Shown here in pieces: positions 1 through 6,900 of a DNA stretch of 9,244 bases. The stretch lies in the NCBI GenBank assembly GCA_036397065.1, contig DASWJP010000024.1:1-9244 (forward strand), read 5' to 3'. Made by a program: the position numbers and the translations under genes. This DNA comes from JAJFGI01 sp036397065. GTDB taxonomy: Bacteria > Pseudomonadota > Alphaproteobacteria > Kiloniellales > J153. Below the pieces are notes generated by a model that searched no databases, was not told the origin of the DNA, and was given only the letters and a program-made list of their open reading frames with translations. Every line of letters starts with the position of its first letter. Positions within the stretch are counted from its first letter, which is position 1.

Positions 1-861
1 GCCCGCCGCTACCAGCACCAGGCCGGCCATCCGGAGCGCACCCGCATCATCACCTGCGCCGGGGCCTTCCACGGCCGCACCCTGGCCACCCTGGCCGCCG
101 CCGGCAACCCCAAGTACCTGGAAGGCTATGGGCCGCCGGTCGAGGGTTTCGATCAGGTCGCCTTCGGCAACCTCAACGAGCTGCGCGCCGCCATCGGCGG
201 ACAGACCGCGGCTATTCTGGTCGAGCCGGTGCAGGGCGAGGGCGGCGTCCGCCCGGCCAGCCTCGAGTATTTGCGCGCCTTGCGCGCGACGTGCGACGAG
301 TTCGGCCTGCTGCTGCTGTTCGACGAGGTGCAATGCGGCCTGGGCCGCACCGGCAAGTTTCTGGCGCACGAATGGGCCGGCATCGCCCCCGATGCGGCGG
401 CCTTGGCCAAGGGCCTGGGCGGCGGCTTTCCCATCGGCGCCATCCTGGCCACCGAAAAGGCGGCGGCACCCATGACCGTCGGCTCCCACGGGAGCACTTT
501 CGGCGGCAATCCGCTGGCCATGGCCGTGGGCAATGCGGTGCTCGATGTGATTCTGGCCGACGGCTTCCTGGAGCAGGTGGACCGGCGGGCGCGGCGCCTG
601 TGGGATCGCCTGGAAGAGGTGGTGGCGCGCCATCCCAAGGTGCTGGCCGAGGTGCGCGGCGCCGGGCTGCTGATCGGCCTGCGCGCCGTGGTGCCGAATG
701 GCGATCTGGTCACGCGTCTGCGCGAGCAGGGCCTGCTCACCGCCGCGGCCGCCGAAAACGTGGTGCGCATATTGCCGCCGCTGATCCTCGACGACAGCCA
801 TATCGGCGAGGCCATCGGGATTCTCGATCAGGTGTGCGGTGACTGGGCCGCGGCGGCCTGA
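1..861 (+). CDS. argD: Acetylornithine aminotransferase, 5'-truncated by the window edge
   Basis: This PLP-dependent class-III aminotransferase converts N-acetylglutamate semialdehyde and glutamate to N-acetylornithine in cytosolic arginine biosynthesis. Family members often also serve the succinyldiaminopimelate step of lysine synthesis. The frame is open from base 1 and 286 residues are visible, so roughly the first 100 of about 390 are missing. In order I see GAFHGRTLAT near fragment residues 21-30, the EPVQGEGGV loop at 75-83, LLFDEVQCG with the PLP-nitrogen Asp at about 108, and LAKGLGGGFPIGA with the Schiff-base Lys at about 137. SHGSTFGGNPLA, the phosphate-contacting segment, follows. 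The C-terminal LRLL/ILPPL style is usual for ArgD. argF begins one base after the stop, so the two are very probably co-transcribed. ArgD is favoured over other class-III enzymes by this partner and by the motif wording. Confidence 0.95.
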   Translation, partial: ARRYQHQAGHPERTRIITCAGAFHGRTLATLAAAGNPKYLEGYGPPVEGFDQVAFGNLNELRAAIGGQTAAILVEPVQGEGGVRPASLEYLRALRATCDEFGLLLLFDEVQCGLGRTGKFLAHEWAGIAPDAAALAKGLGGGFPIGAILATEKAAAPMTVGSHGSTFGGNPLAMAVGNAVLDVILADGFLEQVDRRARRLWDRLEEVVARHPKVLAEVRGAGLLIGLRAVVPNGDLVTRLREQGLLTAAAAENVVRILPPLILDDSHIGEAIGILDQVCGDWAAAA

Positions 862-862
862 C

Positions 863-1780
863 ATGCCGTCCATCAAGCATTTCCTCGATCTCGACCGCTT
901 CGATTCGGCCACCCTGCGGCACATGCTCGAAACCGGCGCGGCGTTCAAGCGCGGCGAGACGCCGGGCGGGAAAGAAAAACCGCTGGCCGGCAAGATGCTG
1001 GCCATGATCTTCGAAAAACCGTCCACCCGCACCCGCGTCTCCTTCGAGATCGGCATCCGCGAGCTGGGCGGCGAGGCGGTGGTTCTGGATAGCAACAGCA
1101 GCCAGCTTGGCCGGGGCGAGACGGTGGCCGATACGGCCCGAGTCCTGTCGCGCTATGTGGATGCCATCATGATGCGCACCACCAGCGAGGCGAAGCTTCT
1201 GGAGATGGCCGAGCATGCCACGGTGCCGGTGATCAACGGCCTGACCGACCGCACTCATCCCTGCCAGATGATGGCCGATGTGATGACCTTCGAGGAGCAT
1301 CGCGGGCCGATCGCCGGCAAGGTCGTCGCCTGGTCCGGCGATGGCAACAACATGGCCGCCTCGTGGATACACGCCGCCGTGCGCTTCGGCTTCGAGTTGC
1401 GTCTGGCCTGCCCCGAGCATCTCGCGCCGCCGCCCGACGTGCTCGCCTGGGCCAAGGCCGAGGGCGGCCGGATCGTGGTCACCGGATCGGTGGAAAAGGC
1501 GGTCACCGGGGCCGATTGCGTGGTCACCGATACGTGGGTGTCCATGGGCGACGAGTCCGGCGAGACCCCGAGCCGGCACAATCTGTTGCGGCCCTATCAG
1601 GTGGACGATCACATGATGCGCCTGGCCAAGCCGGATGCGATCTTCATGCACTGCCTGCCGGCGCACCGGGGCGACGAGGTGACCGCTTCGGTCATCGACG
1701 GGCCGCAGTCGGTGGTCTGGGACGAGGCGGAAAACCGCCTGCACGCGCAAAAGGGTATCCTGTACTGGTGCCTCGCCTGA
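863..1780 (+). CDS. argF: Ornithine carbamoyltransferase
   Basis: The enzyme joins carbamoyl phosphate and ornithine to give citrulline, the sixth step of arginine synthesis, in the cytosol. The 305 residues match the usual length of about 305-310. The carbamoyl-phosphate motif STRTR is at 54-58, HPCQ at 132-135, the ornithine-binding SMGDE loop at 227-231, and the catalytic HCLPAHRG segment at 263-270. I chose the ATG at 863 because the protein then starts MPSIKHFLDLD, the normal ArgF beginning. An in-frame GTG at 839 would add eight residues inside argD and is less likely. There is no strong Shine-Dalgarno sequence in front, so translation probably couples to argD, whose stop ends one base upstream. 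The stop TGA shares its last base with the hslO start. Confidence 0.96.
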   Translation: MPSIKHFLDLDRFDSATLRHMLETGAAFKRGETPGGKEKPLAGKMLAMIFEKPSTRTRVSFEIGIRELGGEAVVLDSNSSQLGRGETVADTARVLSRYVDAIMMRTTSEAKLLEMAEHATVPVINGLTDRTHPCQMMADVMTFEEHRGPIAGKVVAWSGDGNNMAASWIHAAVRFGFELRLACPEHLAPPPDVLAWAKAEGGRIVVTGSVEKAVTGADCVVTDTWVSMGDESGETPSRHNLLRPYQVDDHMMRLAKPDAIFMHCLPAHRGDEVTASVIDGPQSVVWDEAENRLHAQKGILYWCLA

Positions 1781-2697
1781 TGCGAAAGGCTGCCGCCGCC
1801 AGGCGCCAGCCGGACGACGATATCATCCAGCCCTTCCTGCTCGAATCCTCGGGGATTCGCGGCAATCTGGTGCGCCTGGGGCCGGTGGTGCACGAGATCC
1901 TGACGCGCCATGCCTATCCGGCGCCGGTGGCGGGGTTGTTGAGCGACCTGCTGGTGTTGGACGCCATGCTCGCCGGCTTGATCAAGCGGGCCGGCATTTT
2001 CTCGTTGCAGACCAAGGGCGATGGGGCGGTCGGCACCATGATCGCCGACATGACCTCCAGCGGCGATCTGCGCGGCTATGCGGCGTTCAACGCGGAACGC
2101 CTTGCCGCCATCGCGGCCGGCCGCGCCGGCGTGCCGGCGTTGCTCGGCACCGGCTATTTGGCTTTCACCGCCGATCCGGGCCCGCCGGCCGAGCGCTACC
2201 AGGGCATCGTCGAGCTGACCGGCGAAACCCTGGCGGAATGCCTGCAGCATTATTTCCGCCAATCGGAACAGGTGAACAGCGGCCTGATCGTCGCCACCGG
2301 CCAAATCGGCGGCGCCTGGCGGGCCGCCGGCCTGGTGCTGCAACGGCTGCCCGAGGACTCTCCCGCGGTGGGCCAACCCATGGACGAGGATGCCTGGCGG
2401 CGGGCGATGATTTTGCAGGCGAGTTGCACCCGCGCCGAGCTGATCGGCCCGGACGTGCCGCCCAACGACCTGCTCTATCGGCTCTTTCACGAGGAAGGGG
2501 TGCGGGTTTTCCGCCGCCGCACGGTCAAGGCCGGCTGCCGCTGCTCGCGCCGGCGGCTGGAGCAAACCTTGCGCGCCTTGCCCCGGCATGAGGTGGAAGA
2601 TCTGCGCGTCGACGGCGAAGTGGTGGTTACCTGCGAGTTCTGCAACCGCACCTATCGCTTCGATACGGCCGCCCTGGCCCGCATCTATGCGTCGTGA
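1780..2697 (+). CDS. hslO: Hsp33 redox-regulated chaperone
   Basis: Hsp33 is a cytosolic holdase chaperone that is inactive while its C-terminal cysteines bind zinc. It unfolds and becomes active when these are oxidised under oxidative and heat or acid stress. The 305 residues compare with about 290 in the family. The N-terminal core shows LLSDLLVLDAMLAGLIK (53-69), LQTKGDGAVGTMIAD (76-90), GYLAFTADPG (125-134) and HYFRQSEQ (157-164). The zinc switch is intact as CXC at Cys253/Cys255 and CXXC at Cys285/Cys288, 29 residues apart, followed by YRF. The ATG start overlaps the argF stop (TGATG), which suggests translational coupling. An in-frame GTG at 1768 inside argF is an alternative and would add four residues. 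The first ~15 residues are basic and alanine-rich and not family-typical, so the exact start is less certain than the identity. Confidence 0.95.
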   Translation: MRKAAAARRQPDDDIIQPFLLESSGIRGNLVRLGPVVHEILTRHAYPAPVAGLLSDLLVLDAMLAGLIKRAGIFSLQTKGDGAVGTMIADMTSSGDLRGYAAFNAERLAAIAAGRAGVPALLGTGYLAFTADPGPPAERYQGIVELTGETLAECLQHYFRQSEQVNSGLIVATGQIGGAWRAAGLVLQRLPEDSPAVGQPMDEDAWRRAMILQASCTRAELIGPDVPPNDLLYRLFHEEGVRVFRRRTVKAGCRCSRRRLEQTLRALPRHEVEDLRVDGEVVVTCEFCNRTYRFDTAALARIYAS

Positions 2698-2721
2698 TCA
2701 CCGCGCCGAGTTCACCGTGCC

Positions 2722-2750
2722 TTGATCGTGCCCGAATCAGGGGGTAAGCA
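2722..2750 (+). promoter_or_regulatory. Weak candidate sigma-70-type promoter for lipoprotein-murI
   Basis: In the 125-bp gap after hslO, TTGATC (2722-2727) is followed after 17 bases by TAAGCA (2745-2750). The -35 element matches TTGACA at four of six positions. The -10 matches TATAAT at only two, so this is a suggestion. The gap, and the strong ribosome-binding site that follows it, make an independent promoter here plausible. I see no clear hairpin with a T-run to end the hslO transcript in the same gap. Confidence 0.25.
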
Positions 2751-2810
2751 TCAGCCCGTGTCGGCGCCCTACACAGGCCCGAGTCGGTCAAGTCGCGCCA
2801 CGCCATTACC

Positions 2811-2816
2811 AAGGAG
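2811..2816 (+). promoter_or_regulatory. Strong ribosome-binding site of the lipoprotein gene
   Basis: AAGGAG sits six bases before the ATG at 2823. It is the clearest Shine-Dalgarno sequence in the window and settles the start of the lipoprotein gene. The neighbouring argF, hslO and murI have none as good, which suggests that this gene is translated efficiently and independently. Confidence 0.8.
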
Positions 2817-2822
2817 AGACCC

Positions 2823-3422
2823 ATGCTCCGTTTGCCGCGAAGAGCTTTTGTTGCCGCCGCTCTCGTCGGCGGCCTGACCCTGGCCGCCTGCACGACTCCG
2901 CCGCCGCAAAACCGCTTTCCCGAGATCACCTTCAAGCATCTGCCGCCGATCAACCTCGATGTGCGCGAGATCACGGTGGAAGACGACTACCGGGCGCCCG
3001 GCACGCCGCCCAACGTGGAGCATCTGTTTCCGGCGCGCCCGGCGGCGGCGGCGACGGCTTGGGGCCGTGATCGCCTGGTCGCCGCCGGCACGTCGCGGCA
3101 TCTGCGCTATGTGGTGCGCGATGCCTCGGCCGTCGAGACCACGCTGAAGACCAAGACCGGCCTGAGCGGCATGCTCACCGTCGATCAGTCGGAGCGCTAC
3201 GCCCTGCGCATCGCGGTCGAACTGCTGCTGACCGCCGATGATGGGCGGAGCGAGGGCACTGCCACCGCTGCAGTCGAGCGGTCCACCACCGTACCCGAGG
3301 ACAGCAAGCTCGCCGACCGCGAGAAGATCTGGTTCAAGCTGGTCGAAGACGCCATGAAGGAGCTGGACGCACAACTCGAAAAGACGGTCAAGACGGTGTT
3401 CTTCCAATACGTCATTCAGTGA
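2823..3422 (+). CDS. Uncharacterised membrane-anchored lipoprotein
   Basis: This 199-residue protein has no function I can name. It begins with a type II signal peptide: basic MLRLPRR, a hydrophobic stretch to about residue 19, then the lipobox LAAC with the lipidated cysteine at 23. After cleavage the mature protein would start C-T-T-P-P-P and be anchored in the inner or outer membrane, facing the periplasm. The +2 residue is Thr, not Asp, so under the classical Lol rule it would be expected in the outer membrane. The mature part has a proline-rich linker, a mixed region with TAWGRDRLVAAG (79-90) and LRYVVRDAS near 94-102, then DQSERYALRIAVELLLTADDG (about 123-143). It ends in an amphipathic, charged helix (about 162-190, DREKIWFKLVEDAMKELDAQ). 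This layout resembles small alpha/beta periplasmic lipoproteins, but I would not assign a family. murI begins 34 bp downstream, so both may share a transcript and an envelope role. Confidence 0.85.
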   Translation: MLRLPRRAFVAAALVGGLTLAACTTPPPQNRFPEITFKHLPPINLDVREITVEDDYRAPGTPPNVEHLFPARPAAAATAWGRDRLVAAGTSRHLRYVVRDASAVETTLKTKTGLSGMLTVDQSERYALRIAVELLLTADDGRSEGTATAAVERSTTVPEDSKLADREKIWFKLVEDAMKELDAQLEKTVKTVFFQYVIQ

Positions 3423-3456
3423 CGCTGTCGCGGACCAGGCGGCGGCGGTTGCGCCC

Positions 3457-4335
3457 ATGATCGGAGTCTTCGATTCCGGACATGGCGGCCTGACCATCCT
3501 GCGCGCCCTGGCCGACCGGTTGCCCGACCGGCGGTTCCTCTATCTCGGCGATCACGCGCACGCCCCATACGGCGACCGTGCGCCCGAAGATATCTATGCC
3601 CTGACCATCGAGAATGTCAGCCGGCTGTTCAGCCACGGCTGCGAGCTGGTGCTGCTGGCCTGCAACACCGCGGCCGCCGTGGCCTTGCGGCGGCTGCAAC
3701 AGGATTGGCTGCCGCACGCCTATCCGGGACGCCGCGTCCTCGGCGTCCTGGTGCCGACGGTCGAGGCGGTCACCCAGGTGCCCTGGCATATCAAGGCACC
3801 ACCCCCCGGCGCGCCGCGCGATGCCGCGACGGTGGCCATCTTCGCCACCCGCCCGACGGTCGAAAGCGGCGCCTATCCGTATGAAATCGGCATCCGCGCC
3901 CCGGCGATCAACGTCGTCCAGCAGGCCTGCCCGCGCCTGGTGGCGGCTATCGAATCGGCTGCGGCGGAGGCCGAGGTGCGCGACATGGTGGCGCAATATG
4001 TGTCTCGTCTGCGCGAGCAGATCGGCGGCGCCACGCCGGATTCCGCGATTCTCGGCTGCACCCACTATCCGCTGGTCGCCTGGGCGTTCGCCGAGGCGTT
4101 GCCGAAAGCCGTACGCATCCTTGGCCAGCCGGCCATTGTCGCCGAAAGTTTTGCCGACTACCTCGCCCGGCATGTCGAGTTTCCGCCGCCGCCGGCACCC
4201 GCCGCGAATATCTTTCTGACCACCGGCGATCCGGCCCTGGCCGGTGACTTGGGCAGCCGTTTCTTCGGCGAGACGATCGTCTTTCGCGCGCTCAGCCCCG
4301 CCAGAACACCGGCGCGAACAGGACCAGGACAGTAA
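3457..4335 (+). CDS. murI: Glutamate racemase
   Basis: MurI interconverts L- and D-glutamate in the cytosol to supply D-Glu for the peptidoglycan stem peptide. The 292 residues are slightly long for the family (about 260-285). The N-terminal FDSGHGGLTIL (5-15) holds the conserved Asp-Ser pair. The two catalytic cysteines lie in LACNTAA (Cys69) and GCTHYPL (Cys201). It differs from textbook MurI in having GDHAHAPYG (31-39) where GDTARxPYG is usual. It also has ATRPTVESGAYP (130-141) in place of the common GTxGT segment, and a proline-rich insertion at about 113-120. I believe such wording occurs in alphaproteobacterial homologues, but that is from memory. The ATG at 3457 is the first start in frame and has no clear Shine-Dalgarno sequence. 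The last 15 codons overlap the end of trkH on the other strand. A related Asp/Glu racemase is less likely, since both cysteines are in MurI-type motifs. Confidence 0.9.
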   Translation: MIGVFDSGHGGLTILRALADRLPDRRFLYLGDHAHAPYGDRAPEDIYALTIENVSRLFSHGCELVLLACNTAAAVALRRLQQDWLPHAYPGRRVLGVLVPTVEAVTQVPWHIKAPPPGAPRDAATVAIFATRPTVESGAYPYEIGIRAPAINVVQQACPRLVAAIESAAAEAEVRDMVAQYVSRLREQIGGATPDSAILGCTHYPLVAWAFAEALPKAVRILGQPAIVAESFADYLARHVEFPPPPAPAANIFLTTGDPALAGDLGSRFFGETIVFRALSPARTPARTGPGQ

Positions 4336-5737
4336 ATAGCTCCAGCCGGCCGAGCAGCATGCCGGCGGAGAGCAGCCACTTGGCGCCATCGGGCAAGGTC
4401 TTGTAGGTGCCGGCCGGGCCGATGATCTCGCCCAGGCCCGGGCCGACATTGGCGATCGCCGAGGCGGCGCCGGAGACGGCGGTCACGAAATCCAATCCGA
4501 ACATGCCCAAGCCGGTGGCCAGCAGGACGAAGCAGACGATGAACAGGAAAAAGAATCCCATCACCGATTCGGCAACCGATTCCGGAATCGGCCGCTTGTT
4601 GTAGTACGGAAAGAAAACCCCGTGCGGTTGCACCAGCCGTTTGATCTGCACCATCGCCGTGGCATGCAGAACCTGGAAGCGAAAGATCTTGATGCCGCAG
4701 GTGGTGGAACCGGCGCAACCGCCGACGAACATCAGCGCGAACATGACGGCCATGACGAATCCGCCCCAGGCATCGAACGTCGCGTTCGAGTACCCGGTTC
4801 CGGTCATGATCGAGACCACATTGAAGGTGCTGTAGCGCAAGGCCTTGCCCGGGGCCATGATATCCTGCAACCACAGCCAACCAGCCACCAACAGGACGGC
4901 CGTCAGGATGACGGCCATCATCCACCGCACCTGGCTGTCCTGAAAGATCAATCCGGGCTTGCCGCGGATCATGCGCAGGTAAAGCACGAAGGGCAGGCTG
5001 CCGAGAATCATGAACCCGCTAATGGCCCAATCGATGGCCGCACTGTCGAATCGCGCCAGCGATTGATCCGAGGTCGAGAACCCGCCGGTGGCGATCGAAG
5101 TCATGGCATGCGCCACGGCCTCGAATCCGGTCATACCCAGGCTCCACAGGATGATGGCGGCCACCGCTGTCAGGAAGACATAGATCAGGCTGATGCCGCC
5201 GGCGATCTGCGCCGCTCGCGGCAGCACCTTGTCGGTCTCGAAGGCTTCGACACGGAACAGCTGCATGCCGCCGACCTGCAGGATGGGCAGCACGGCAATC
5301 GCCATGACGATGATGCCGATGCCGCCCAGCCATTGCAGGATGGCCCGCCACAGCAGGATGCCCGGCGGGGCGTTGTCCAGGCCGATGATCACCGTGGCGC
5401 CGGTGGTGGTGACCCCCGACATGGATTCGAAGAAGGCATCGGTGAAGCTCAGCTCAAGCTCGCTGAAGGCAAACGGCAGGGAGCCGAACAGGGCGACCAC
5501 CAGCCACGCCAGATTGGTCATGATAAAAGCCTGGCGCAGGGAAAACCCCTCCCAGCCGGAGTGCGCCGTGAGAATCATGGAAACACCCACGAACAACGCC
5601 ATTGCGGCGGCGACGCTGAAGACCTCCCAGTCGGGATGGCCGGCCAGGGCATCGACAATGGCGGGAATGATCATCGCCACCGACAGGACGGAGATCAGAA
5701 TCCCGAGAACGAAGATGACGGGGCGAAACTGAATCAC
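4292..5737 (-). CDS. trkH: Trk-type potassium transporter membrane subunit
   Basis: TrkH forms the K+-conducting pore of the Trk uptake system in the inner membrane and works with the peripheral NAD-binding regulator TrkA, which is not in this window. The 481 residues match the family (about 480). The four pore loops are visible in order: GVTTTGAT (108-115), SIATGGFST (214-222), SIMTGTGYSN (309-318) and IANVGPGLG (428-436). Each carries the filter glycine (113, 218 or 219, 315, 432). GGCAGSTTCGIK (339-350) and GRLELFT (463-469) are also typical. The start is a GTG, since GGGAGGGG lies seven bases upstream and the protein begins with a hydrophobic helix. It follows folE by 34 bp and is probably the last gene of apaG-folE-trkH. 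Its 3' end overlaps murI by 44 bp, tail to tail. KtrB is a related alternative, but the length and motif wording favour TrkH. Confidence 0.95.
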   Translation of the reverse strand: MIQFRPVIFVLGILISVLSVAMIIPAIVDALAGHPDWEVFSVAAAMALFVGVSMILTAHSGWEGFSLRQAFIMTNLAWLVVALFGSLPFAFSELELSFTDAFFESMSGVTTTGATVIIGLDNAPPGILLWRAILQWLGGIGIIVMAIAVLPILQVGGMQLFRVEAFETDKVLPRAAQIAGGISLIYVFLTAVAAIILWSLGMTGFEAVAHAMTSIATGGFSTSDQSLARFDSAAIDWAISGFMILGSLPFVLYLRMIRGKPGLIFQDSQVRWMMAVILTAVLLVAGWLWLQDIMAPGKALRYSTFNVVSIMTGTGYSNATFDAWGGFVMAVMFALMFVGGCAGSTTCGIKIFRFQVLHATAMVQIKRLVQPHGVFFPYYNKRPIPESVAESVMGFFFLFIVCFVLLATGLGMFGLDFVTAVSGAASAIANVGPGLGEIIGPAGTYKTLPDGAKWLLSAGMLLGRLELFTVLVLFAPVFWRG

Positions 5738-5739
5738 CT

Positions 5740-5752
5740 AGGGGCCCCTCCC
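5740..5752 (-). promoter_or_regulatory. trkH ribosome-binding site overlapping a 10-bp palindrome
   Basis: Read on the minus strand, GGGAGGGG (5752-5745) ends seven bases before the GTG start at 5737 and supports that start. AGGGGCCCCT (5740-5749) is a perfect palindrome that overlaps this site. Its presence is directly visible. Whether it forms any structure or has any role is unknown. Confidence 0.6.
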
Positions 5753-5771
5753 GGACAGCACAAAGGCGTGA

Positions 5772-6437
5772 TCAGAGCCCGGCACCCGAATTGGCGATGA
5801 GGGCGAGAAATTCCCGCCGGGTGCGCGGGTCGGTGCGAAATCGCCCAAGCATGCGGCTGGTCACCATGGTCGAGCCGGCCTTGTGCACGCCGCGCGCGGT
5901 CATGCACTGATGGGTGGCCTCGATGACCACGGCCACGCCTTGCGGCTCCAGCACCTCGTTGATGGTGTTGGCGATCTGGGCGGTCATCTTCTCTTGGATC
6001 TGCAACCGCCGGGCATAGGCTTCGACCACGCGGGCCAGCTTGCTGATGCCGACCACGCGGCGCTCCGGCAGATAGGCCACATGAGCATGCCCCAATATGG
6101 GCATCATGTGGTGCTCGCAATGGGAATCGAACCGGATATTGCGCAGCAGCACGATCTCGTCATAGCCCTCGACCTCTTCGAAGGTCCGTTGCAGCAAGGC
6201 AACCGGGTCGACGTCATAGCCCTCGAAGAATTGCTGGTAGGCGCGGACGACACGCGACGGCGTCTCCAACAAGCCTTCGCGCTGCGGATCGTCGCCGGCC
6301 CAGCGGAGCAGGGTGACGACCGCGGCCTTCGCTTCCGCTTCGCTTGGCCGGCCGCTGGCCGCCGGTTTCTTGGCGCGGGTCTTGGCGGCGCCGAGGCGCT
6401 GGCTGCGTTTTTTTGCGGTCAAGTTCAAGCGTCCCAA
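5772..6437 (-). CDS. folE: GTP cyclohydrolase I (type IA)
   Basis: The enzyme converts GTP to 7,8-dihydroneopterin triphosphate, the first step of folate (and, in bacteria, queuosine) synthesis, as a cytosolic zinc-dependent multimer. The frame gives 221 residues. Residues 57-64 (LLETPSRV) are the family's ETPxR signature. HCEHHM (106-111) and HQCMTARGV (176-184) supply the zinc ligands Cys107, His110 and Cys178, equivalent to E. coli Cys110, His113 and Cys181. KLARVVEAYARRLQ (133-146) is the conserved helix. No ATG or GTG lies in frame upstream of the conserved core before the apaG stop. The start is therefore probably TTG at 6437, with TTG at 6428 or 6422 as alternatives; a weak GGGA lies about nine bases before the last. 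The first ~30 residues are Lys/Arg/Ala-rich and not conserved. It follows apaG by 53 bp and precedes trkH. Confidence 0.94.
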   Translation of the reverse strand: MGRLNLTAKKRSQRLGAAKTRAKKPAASGRPSEAEAKAAVVTLLRWAGDDPQREGLLETPSRVVRAYQQFFEGYDVDPVALLQRTFEEVEGYDEIVLLRNIRFDSHCEHHMMPILGHAHVAYLPERRVVGISKLARVVEAYARRLQIQEKMTAQIANTINEVLEPQGVAVVIEATHQCMTARGVHKAGSTMVTSRMLGRFRTDPRTRREFLALIANSGAGL

Positions 6438-6490
6438 TTGTTGGCTATTGCGCGGGTGATGCGGTGCACCGGCAGGATCGGTCGCCGCCG

Positions 6491-6883
6491 TTAGTTCAGG
6501 CGCACCGCCTGATGCGGGCTGTCCAGCGAGAACGCCGGCACCGCGACTTCGAAATGCCGGCCGTCCAAACCCTTCATCTCATAGGTGCCCACCATGATTC
6601 CCGAAGGCGTGGTCAGCGGCGTCCCGCTGGTGTATTCGAACGATTCGCCGGGGCGCAAGGTCGGCTGCTCGCCGACCACGCCGGCACCGCGGACCTCCTG
6701 ACTCCGGCCCGTGGAATCGGTGATCTGCCAATAGCGGTTGATCAGCTGAACCGTTTCCTCGCCCAGGTTCTGGATACGCACCTGATAGGCCCAGACGAAA
6801 TGATTCTCGTCGGGCGACGACTGCTCTTCGAGATAGATCGGTTTCACCGTTACGCGAATCGATTGTGTGGTCGCATCGTACAT
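6491..6883 (-). CDS. apaG: ApaG domain protein
   Basis: ApaG is a small single-domain protein with an immunoglobulin/FNIII-like fold. Its biochemical role is unsettled. In enterobacteria it is linked to CorD and to magnesium/cobalt phenotypes and lies beside apaH. The 130 residues match the family (about 125-130). Typical segments are YLEEQSSPDENHFVWAYQVR (17-36), LINRYWQITDSTG (47-59), the glycine-rich GAGVVGEQPTLRPGE (66-80) and PSGIMVGTYEM (93-103). The ATG at 6883 is chosen because the family normally starts with a short strand just before IRVTVKPIYL, and AGGGGG lies about ten bases upstream. A longer frame upstream is not family-like. An upstream promoter-like sequence and inverted repeat suggest that it heads the apaG-folE-trkH unit. 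Confidence 0.95.
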   Translation of the reverse strand: MYDATTQSIRVTVKPIYLEEQSSPDENHFVWAYQVRIQNLGEETVQLINRYWQITDSTGRSQEVRGAGVVGEQPTLRPGESFEYTSGTPLTTPSGIMVGTYEMKGLDGRHFEVAVPAFSLDSPHQAVRLN

Positions 6884-6900
6884 TGCCGGTTCGCCCCCTA

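Noticed and set aside
839..862. GTG at 839 as the argF start
   Set aside because: It would place eight unconserved residues inside the argD reading frame. The ATG at 863 gives the usual MPSIKHFLDLD start.
737..1750. Long minus-strand frame (337 codons) opposite argF
   Set aside because: It mirrors the codon structure of argF in high-GC DNA. The composition (His, Gly, Arg) and lack of motifs mark it as a shadow.
1609..2589. Minus-strand frame (326 codons) opposite hslO
   Set aside because: It is antisense to a gene with intact Hsp33 motifs and resembles no family.
2698..2822. Possible small RNA, riboswitch or terminator in the hslO-lipoprotein gap
   Set aside because: I found no strong hairpin with a T-run and no recognisable conserved RNA motif, only a weak promoter-like pair and the ribosome-binding site.
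3412..4449. Minus-strand frame (345 codons) opposite murI
   Set aside because: murI keeps both catalytic cysteine motifs in its own frame. The antisense frame is Arg/Gly/Asp-rich and runs into the trkH end out of frame.
4622..5800. Long plus-strand frame (392 codons) opposite trkH
   Set aside because: It is antisense to a well-supported trkH, is rich in His, Gln, Asp and Gly as expected from reverse-complemented membrane codons, and shows no domain motifs.
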